From positions 1-28,197 of the forward strand of contig CALBKM010000016.1 of assembly GCA_937895705.1 (NCBI GenBank): DNA of 28,197 nt. The letters run 5' to 3'. Position 1 is the first letter of the stretch, and the number at the start of each line of letters is the position of its first letter. The position numbers and the translations under genes were made by a program. The notes below the pieces were generated by a model. That model saw nothing but the letters and a program-made list of their open reading frames with translations. It did no database searches and was not told the origin of the DNA. Below are positions 23,845 through 28,197 of this stretch, in pieces. The stretch comes from an uncultured Clostridia bacterium (GTDB lineage Bacteria > Bacillota > Clostridia > Lachnospirales > Lachnospiraceae).

Positions 23845-24867
23845 ATGAAGAAGAAACTGGTAACCGGCGTTTTGATTGCCTGTCTGTTGACAGCAACCTT
23901 TGCCGGATGTAATAAAAAGCCGGGGACGGACGGAAAACCGACCGGGCAGATAGATAGGTCGGAATATATGGATGCCGCGGTGGTGACCATCGACGGTGCG
24001 GAAGTGGGGTATCGGGAAGCGATGCTTTATTTGCAGGCTGCAAAGCAGGAGTACGAGAATGCTTACAGCGGCGAAATCTGGCAGTATATATTGAATGAAG
24101 ACGGAACAACGCTGGGACAATGGGTAAAGAATCAGACGTTGGAACAGATTGTTTATGTAAAAATTGTCTGTGCCCAGGCGGATCGTCTCGGTATCGAACT
24201 GGACAGCGAAGAGAAGAACCGGGTGGCGGAACGTACGGAAGAATATATGGGAAAAGCGGAGTATGAGACTCTTGCGCTGTACGGAATTGCCCGTAAAGAT
24301 GTGGAACGGGTATATGCGGATACCGCCCTGGCGCAAAAGGTATACGATAGTGTGACGCTAAATGTGGATACGGATATTTCCAATGCGGAAGCGGCACAGA
24401 AACATATACAGAGTCTGATGTTAAAGAATTATCACGAGGATGAACTGGGAAATCGTTCCTCTTTGACGGTGCAGGAGTTGATTGCTACTTTGGACCGGTT
24501 TGATTCTTTATATGCGGAGGCGCAGGAAACGAATGACTTTTATTCTCTTGCTTTTGCCAATACGGAGGATAAGCAGTATCTGGATATGATGGTGGGCGAA
24601 GGTGATTTGCCGGAGGAGTTTTCGGCAGCCTATCATTTGACAGCGGGGGAAGCTATGCAGATTCGTACGGATGACGGATATTATGTATTTTATTGTGTGT
24701 CGGAGTACGACGAAGATGCCACGATTGCAAAGAAAGAAGAACTGATTGCACTTCGTCAGGAAGAAGAATTTAAAAAGTTATATGAGGAATGGCGCAGTGG
24801 CGCGGATATTAAAATGAACGAGCCGATTTGGCAGGCAATCGGTTTTGATTTGGAGGCAGAAGGCTGA
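23845..24867 (+). CDS. PrsA/SurA-like foldase lipoprotein
   Basis: A 340-residue lipoprotein: a basic start, a hydrophobic core and the lipobox TFAGC, with C22 as the lipidated residue. The body resembles the SurA/PrsA chaperone type. An N-terminal helical part (about 50–150) has VTIDGAEVGYREAMLYLQ and KNQTLEQIVYVKIVCAQADRLGI, and a region near 210–300 could be a degraded parvulin domain (EFSAAYHLTAGEAMQIRTDDGYYVFYCVSEYDE). The usual parvulin core is poorly conserved, so it may be a chaperone without isomerase activity. A TTG start 6 bp upstream is open, but AAGGAG lies 7 bp before the ATG at 23845. It follows mfd by 44 bp and probably ends that operon. It would help exported proteins fold outside the membrane. 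Confidence 0.8.
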   Translation: MKKKLVTGVLIACLLTATFAGCNKKPGTDGKPTGQIDRSEYMDAAVVTIDGAEVGYREAMLYLQAAKQEYENAYSGEIWQYILNEDGTTLGQWVKNQTLEQIVYVKIVCAQADRLGIELDSEEKNRVAERTEEYMGKAEYETLALYGIARKDVERVYADTALAQKVYDSVTLNVDTDISNAEAAQKHIQSLMLKNYHEDELGNRSSLTVQELIATLDRFDSLYAEAQETNDFYSLAFANTEDKQYLDMMVGEGDLPEEFSAAYHLTAGEAMQIRTDDGYYVFYCVSEYDEDATIAKKEELIALRQEEEFKKLYEEWRSGADIKMNEPIWQAIGFDLEAEG

Positions 24868-24992
24868 ATGTCGGCGGTTTGCACAGAATGGTACCGTTAT
24901 CGAAAAATAGTCAAATGCACCGAAAAAAACAGAGAAAATATACAAAACATGGGGATGCATTGTGAAAAATGCAAAAAAAAGACAAAAAGGCA
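24868..24992. other. A-rich gap after the foldase gene
   Basis: About 125 bp of A-rich sequence between the foldase stop and the next promoter, within a 287-bp gene-free gap. It has a short GCATT/AATGC stem near 24958–24972 followed by an A-run and no clear terminator on the plus strand. No gene is seen. Confidence 0.4.
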
Positions 24993-25021
24993 TTGCAAAA
25001 TGATTCATCATGATGTATAAT
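24993..25021 (+). promoter_or_regulatory. Promoter of the carbohydrate ABC importer operon
   Basis: TTGCAA (24993–24998), 17-bp spacer, perfect TATAAT (25016–25021). The spacer ends with the 10-bp palindrome CATCATGATG (25006–25015), directly against the −10, a plausible place for a repressor to bind. No catabolite (cre) site matching the consensus was found nearby. Confidence 0.8.
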
Positions 25022-25046
25022 AAAGGCGTGTTGAAAGGGAACCCTG

Positions 25047-25118
25047 TTGTGCAATATGATACATGAGGGCTCCGGAGCACAATAAACTCGATAATGTTAT
25101 GTGTTACATATACATTAT
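25047..25118 (+). promoter_or_regulatory. Leader hairpins of the ABC importer mRNA
   Basis: The ~130-nt leader has two structures. TTGTGC (25047–25052) pairs with GCACAA (25077–25082). Then a 12-bp AT-rich hairpin pairs 25091–25097 with 25112–25118 and 25098–25102 with 25106–25110, with one bulged T. A run of eight T follows some bases later (25124–25133), so a weak attenuator or a stabilising 5' hairpin are both possible. Confidence 0.4.
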
Positions 25119-25154
25119 AAAATTTTTTTTCTCATTTTAAGAGGAGGGCAATTT

Positions 25155-26513
25155 ATGAAGAAGAAGTTATTAGCAGCTCTTCTTGCAGTAGCTATGGTAG
25201 CAACTATGTTTGCCGGCTGCGGTAAGAAGGAGGAGAAGGTCATCAACGTTATGTCCTTCACCGACGAGATTCCGAAGATGGTACAGCAGTACCTTGACAT
25301 GCATCCGGAACTCGGTTACACCATGAAGGAAACCATCGTAGCAACCACCAACCAGGAGTATCAGCCGGCTCTTGACGAAATGTTAAAGGGCGACGACGCT
25401 CCGGACATCTACGGCTTAGAGGCAGCTTTCGTATTAAAGTATACGCAGGGCGATGCAGCTGGTTTCGCAGCAACCTATGATGATCTTGGTATTGATACCA
25501 CTAAGAGACTTGCAGACGCTAAGATTGCTACTTACGCTTCCGAAATCGGTACCAGACCGGCTGACGGCAAGGTAGTAGCTCTTCCGTATCAGGCAACCGG
25601 TGGATGCTTCATCTACCGTCGTTCCCTTGCAAAGGATACTTGGGGAACCGATGATCCGGCTGTGATTTCCGAGAAGATCGGTGGCGGTTCTCAGAAGTGG
25701 GATCAGTTCTGGGTAGCAGCTGAAGAGTTAAAGGCTAAGGGCTATGGTATCATTTCCGGTGACGGTGATATCTGGCATGCAATCGAGAACAGCTCCGATT
25801 CCGCTTGGATTGTTGACGGCAAGCTCAACATCGACCCGAAGAGAGAAGCTTTACTTGACATCTCCAAGATGTTAAAGGATAACGGTTGGCACAATGAGAC
25901 CCAGGACTGGCAGGATGGCTGGTTTGCTGACATGAAGGGCGAGGGCCCGCAGCCGATCTTCGGTTTCTTCGGTCCGGCTTGGTTAATCAACTACACCATG
26001 GGTGACAACTGCGGTAACGATAAGGAAACTCCGGAACCGGAAGGCACTTTCGGTGACTGGGCTGTTACCAACTCCCCGGTAGGTTTCTGTTGGGGCGGTA
26101 CCTACGTGGCATCCTCTAAGGGCGCTGTAGATAAGATGAGCGATGATAAGAAGGCAGTTGTTGCTGACATCATCGAGTGGATTACTCTTGATACCGACGA
26201 GAACAGCTTACAGTATCAGTGGGCTAACGGCACCTTCGGTGGTGGCGATGGCAGCACCAAGGATACCGTAGCTTCCGCAGTAGTAATGGAGAAGTCTAAC
26301 GGTGCTACCGGCTTCCTTGGCGGACAGAACATGTTCGAGTACTTCGTTCCGGCTGGTGACTACGCTACCGGTAGAAATATGACTCAGTACGACGAAGCAA
26401 TCAATGGTTGCTGGAGAGATGCAGTTCGTGCATACGTTGCAGGTACTGTTGATCGTGACGGTGCTATCGCACAGTTCAAGGCAGACGTTAAGTCTAAGGT
26501 AGGCATTGAGTAA
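25155..26513 (+). CDS. Carbohydrate ABC transporter substrate-binding lipoprotein
   Basis: A 452-residue extracellular solute-binding protein of the SBP_bac_1 type (MalE/UgpB-like). The lipoprotein signal ends MFAGC with C22 lipidated. After it come VINVMSFTDEIPKMVQQYLDMHPELGY, the usual first strand and helix, and further on GFFGPAWLINY and PVGFCWGGTYVASS, typical of sugar-binding members. The frame is open from a GTG at 25101, but GAGGAGGG sits just before the ATG at 25155, where the signal peptide begins. Codon use is strongly biased (AAG, GGT/GGC, TAC, AAC, TTC), far more than in mfd, which suggests very high expression. Two permease genes follow. The sugar is not known, and no ATPase gene is in view. 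Confidence 0.93.
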   Translation: MKKKLLAALLAVAMVATMFAGCGKKEEKVINVMSFTDEIPKMVQQYLDMHPELGYTMKETIVATTNQEYQPALDEMLKGDDAPDIYGLEAAFVLKYTQGDAAGFAATYDDLGIDTTKRLADAKIATYASEIGTRPADGKVVALPYQATGGCFIYRRSLAKDTWGTDDPAVISEKIGGGSQKWDQFWVAAEELKAKGYGIISGDGDIWHAIENSSDSAWIVDGKLNIDPKREALLDISKMLKDNGWHNETQDWQDGWFADMKGEGPQPIFGFFGPAWLINYTMGDNCGNDKETPEPEGTFGDWAVTNSPVGFCWGGTYVASSKGAVDKMSDDKKAVVADIIEWITLDTDENSLQYQWANGTFGGGDGSTKDTVASAVVMEKSNGATGFLGGQNMFEYFVPAGDYATGRNMTQYDEAINGCWRDAVRAYVAGTVDRDGAIAQFKADVKSKVGIE

Positions 26514-26534
26514 TTTTTTGAAATTTGCTTAATT

Positions 26535-26567
26535 AAAGAGGCGGACGGGTTTTCCGTCCGCCTCTTT
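26535..26567 (+). terminator. Intercistronic terminator/attenuator after the binding-protein gene
   Basis: A perfect 14-bp stem (AAAGAGGCGGACGG 26535–26548 with CCGTCCGCCTCTTT 26554–26567, loop GTTTT) ends in TTTTCT. It sits between the binding-protein gene and its permeases. Partial termination here would keep the binding protein in excess over the permeases, a known pattern for such operons. Confidence 0.88.
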
Positions 26568-26586
26568 TCTGGTTTGTAACAAGAGG

Positions 26587-26601
26587 ACTGTTTCGAACAG
26601 T
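26587..26601 (+). promoter_or_regulatory. Small palindrome upstream of the first permease gene
   Basis: ACTGTT/AACAGT with a 3-nt centre lies about 20 bp before the permease Shine-Dalgarno. It may be a minor operator or RNA hairpin; the support is its symmetry only. Confidence 0.25.
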
Positions 26602-26633
26602 ATCTTTTGTGAATTTATGTTGGAGGTAGTGCT

Positions 26634-27698
26634 TTGAATAAGAAAAAAGGAGTTAGTTATGCAAAGTGGGGGTATATCTTTGCGCTTCCGTTCTGCATTG
26701 CATACCTGATATTTATGATTTATCCGATTTTCAATACATTCGGAATCGGATTTACCAATATGACTGACAGACTTCAGATGAAGATTGCTCAGGAAGAAAT
26801 GATGGGAATTGAACCGACAGAAAAGGTTGAACTCCTGAGAGATGAAGAAGGCAACTTAGCTATTTTTGATAATTATAAGTTTGTTCTTAATGACCCGAAT
26901 TTCTGGAAGAGTTTAGCGAATACCTGTATTATTTGGAGTGTAAACTTTGTTCCGCAGATTTTACTTGCACTTGTACTGGCGGTATGGTTTACCAGCACCC
27001 GTAATAAGATTCGGGGTAAGGGATTCTTTAAAGTGTTGTTCTACATGCCGAATATCATTACAGCGGCTACCATTGCGATGCTTTTTACCAAGTTATTTGA
27101 CTATAACAAAGGCCCGGTAAATGATATACTCAAAATGCTGGGAGTGATTGACGAAAATATAAACTTTTTTGCACAGCAAGGAGCGGCTCGTGCCATTGTT
27201 GCGTTCATTCAGTTTTGGATGTGGTACGGTTATACCATGATTATTTTGATTTCCGGTATTCTCGGCATCAGTCCGGAGCTTTTTGAAGCGGCGGATATCG
27301 ACGGTGCCAACGGTTGGCAGAAGTTTCGTTTTGTTACCCTTCCGAACTTAAAGTCTATTATGCTGTTTACTCTTGTAACCAGTATGATCGGTGGTATGAC
27401 CATGTTCGATATTCCGTTCATCGTCGGTTCCCAGACCGGTTATACAGGAAATGTCCGTACTCTGAGTGGATATATCTTTGAGATGTCCTTCCAGGGCGGT
27501 AAGTTATATAACCGTGCGTCCGCAGCAAGTATGCTGGTGTTCGCAATGATTGCGGTATTGGCAGCAATTATCTTCTTTATGCTTCGTGATAAGGATGAAA
27601 TCGCTCAGCATAAGATTGAAAAGGCCAAGGAGAAGGAATTTAAGGCTGAATACAAGAAGTTTTTAGCAGAACAAAAGGCTAAGGGAGGTGTGCAGTAA
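26634..27698 (+). CDS. Carbohydrate ABC transporter permease (MalF/LacF type)
   Basis: A 354-residue inner-membrane permease. It has an N-terminal helix (about 10–35: YIFALPFCIAYLIFMIYPIF), an external loop, then five further helices of the BPD_transp_1 domain. The EAA loop that docks the ATPase is ELFEAADIDGANGWQKFRFVTLP. The C-terminus is a charged Lys/Glu-rich tail (about 320–354). It starts with TTG, supported by TGGAGG 7 bp upstream and no better ATG nearby. Its stop overlaps the start of the next permease (TAATG), so the two are translationally coupled. It forms the channel with that partner and a separately encoded ATPase. Confidence 0.95.
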   Translation: MNKKKGVSYAKWGYIFALPFCIAYLIFMIYPIFNTFGIGFTNMTDRLQMKIAQEEMMGIEPTEKVELLRDEEGNLAIFDNYKFVLNDPNFWKSLANTCIIWSVNFVPQILLALVLAVWFTSTRNKIRGKGFFKVLFYMPNIITAATIAMLFTKLFDYNKGPVNDILKMLGVIDENINFFAQQGAARAIVAFIQFWMWYGYTMIILISGILGISPELFEAADIDGANGWQKFRFVTLPNLKSIMLFTLVTSMIGGMTMFDIPFIVGSQTGYTGNVRTLSGYIFEMSFQGGKLYNRASAASMLVFAMIAVLAAIIFFMLRDKDEIAQHKIEKAKEKEFKAEYKKFLAEQKAKGGVQ

Positions 27699-28197
27699 TG
27701 GCTAAGGATAAGAATAAAGCAGGCTCTATAGTTGCACACTTTTGGATTTATGTGTTACTCATTCTCCTTACGATTTTGAGTATCCTGCCGTTCTGGATCA
27801 TGTTTATGAACGGTACCCGTTCCACACCGGAAATTAATGCAAATTCTTTGGGACTGTGGCCGTCCAAGTACCTGATGAGAAACTGGGACATCATTATGTC
27901 CAAGTCCTTTAACGCTATGACCGGATTTTTCAATTCCTTGATTATATCCACGGGTGCAACGGCTCTTTCCGTGTATTTCTCTTCCATGACGGCGTACTCT
28001 ATCGTAGCCTACAGATGGAAGCTTAGAAGAGCGTTCTTTACGTTTATTATGGCAGTGCTTATGATTCCGTCCCAGATTATTTCCATCGGTTTCTACCAGA
28101 TGATGTATTCTGTGGGTATGAACAATAACTTCCTGCCGCTCATTATTCCGGCAATTGCGGCGCCTTCGGTAGTGTTCTACATGAAGCAGTACATGGA
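27698..28197 (+). CDS. Carbohydrate ABC transporter permease (MalG/LacG type), partial
   Basis: The first 166 codons of the second permease; the gene runs off the right edge of the window. After MAKDKNKAGSIVAHFWIYVL it has a first membrane helix ending SILPFWIMFMNGTRS, a periplasm-side-type loop with SLGLWPSKYLMRNWDIIM, and helices around LIISTGATALSVYFSSMTAY and FFTFIMAVLMIPSQ, the order seen in MalG-like subunits. The EAA loop lies beyond the edge. The ATG overlaps the stop codon of the preceding permease by one base, and GGGAGG is upstream. Confidence 0.93.
   Translation, partial: MAKDKNKAGSIVAHFWIYVLLILLTILSILPFWIMFMNGTRSTPEINANSLGLWPSKYLMRNWDIIMSKSFNAMTGFFNSLIISTGATALSVYFSSMTAYSIVAYRWKLRRAFFTFIMAVLMIPSQIISIGFYQMMYSVGMNNNFLPLIIPAIAAPSVVFYMKQYM

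Noticed and set aside
24957..24980. Terminator after the foldase gene
   Set aside because: The stem is only 5 bp and is followed by an A-run, not a T-run, on the plus strand.

Overview
The window looks like chromosomal DNA from a low-to-mid GC Gram-positive anaerobe of the Clostridia, most likely a fibre-using gut Lachnospiraceae. The grounds are the paired glgC–glgD genes, DnaD- and DnaI-type primosome proteins, a preQ1/QueT module, a pth–mfd–foldase cluster, lipoprotein signal peptides, consensus sigma-A promoters, GTG/TTG starts with strong Shine-Dalgarno sites, and a carbohydrate ABC importer. The assignment is by gene content only; there is no rRNA or tRNA in the window.

Layout. 18–881: an AT-rich EamA-type permease, with an AT-rich flank carrying paired inverted repeats (probable acquired segment). 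1218–2192 (minus): a cytoplasmic GH43 glycosidase. 2389–6430: a promoter, a roughly 140-nt highly structured leader, and two secreted repeat proteins that share five copies of an unrecognised ~115–120-residue module, ending in a strong terminator. 6460–7015 (minus): queT under a preQ1-I-like riboswitch. 7056–9698: a class A penicillin-binding protein with a long structured 5' leader. 9705–10957 (minus): a divergent PRPP synthetase. 10993–13163 (minus): a dnaD–dnaI primosome operon preceded by head-to-tail DnaA-box-like 9-mers. 13382–14863 (minus): murC. 15033–17555: the glgC–glgD operon with a terminator. 17565–17871: a 307-bp gene-free inverted-repeat element. 18125–24867: a membrane-anchored polysaccharide deacetylase, pth, mfd and a PrsA-like foldase lipoprotein. 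24993–28197: a carbohydrate ABC importer (binding protein, permease, and a second permease cut by the window edge).

How the genes fit together. Most of the window is core housekeeping: envelope (PBP, murC, deacetylase, foldase), replication and repair (dnaD, dnaI, mfd), translation (pth), nucleotide and queuosine precursors (prs, queT) and glycogen synthesis (glgCD). Carbohydrate use appears as GH43 and the ABC importer. The accessory-looking parts are the left edge, the two secreted repeat proteins and the palindromic element.

The best candidates for something undescribed are: the three-way-junction leader RNA at 2432–2531 with the repeat-module proteins it precedes; the PBP leader closed by pairing its extreme 5' end to a site 108 nt downstream; the 307-bp inverted repeat after glgD; and the bipartite DnaA-box array upstream of dnaD. 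All foldings and box matches were done by eye; no search or folding program was run.
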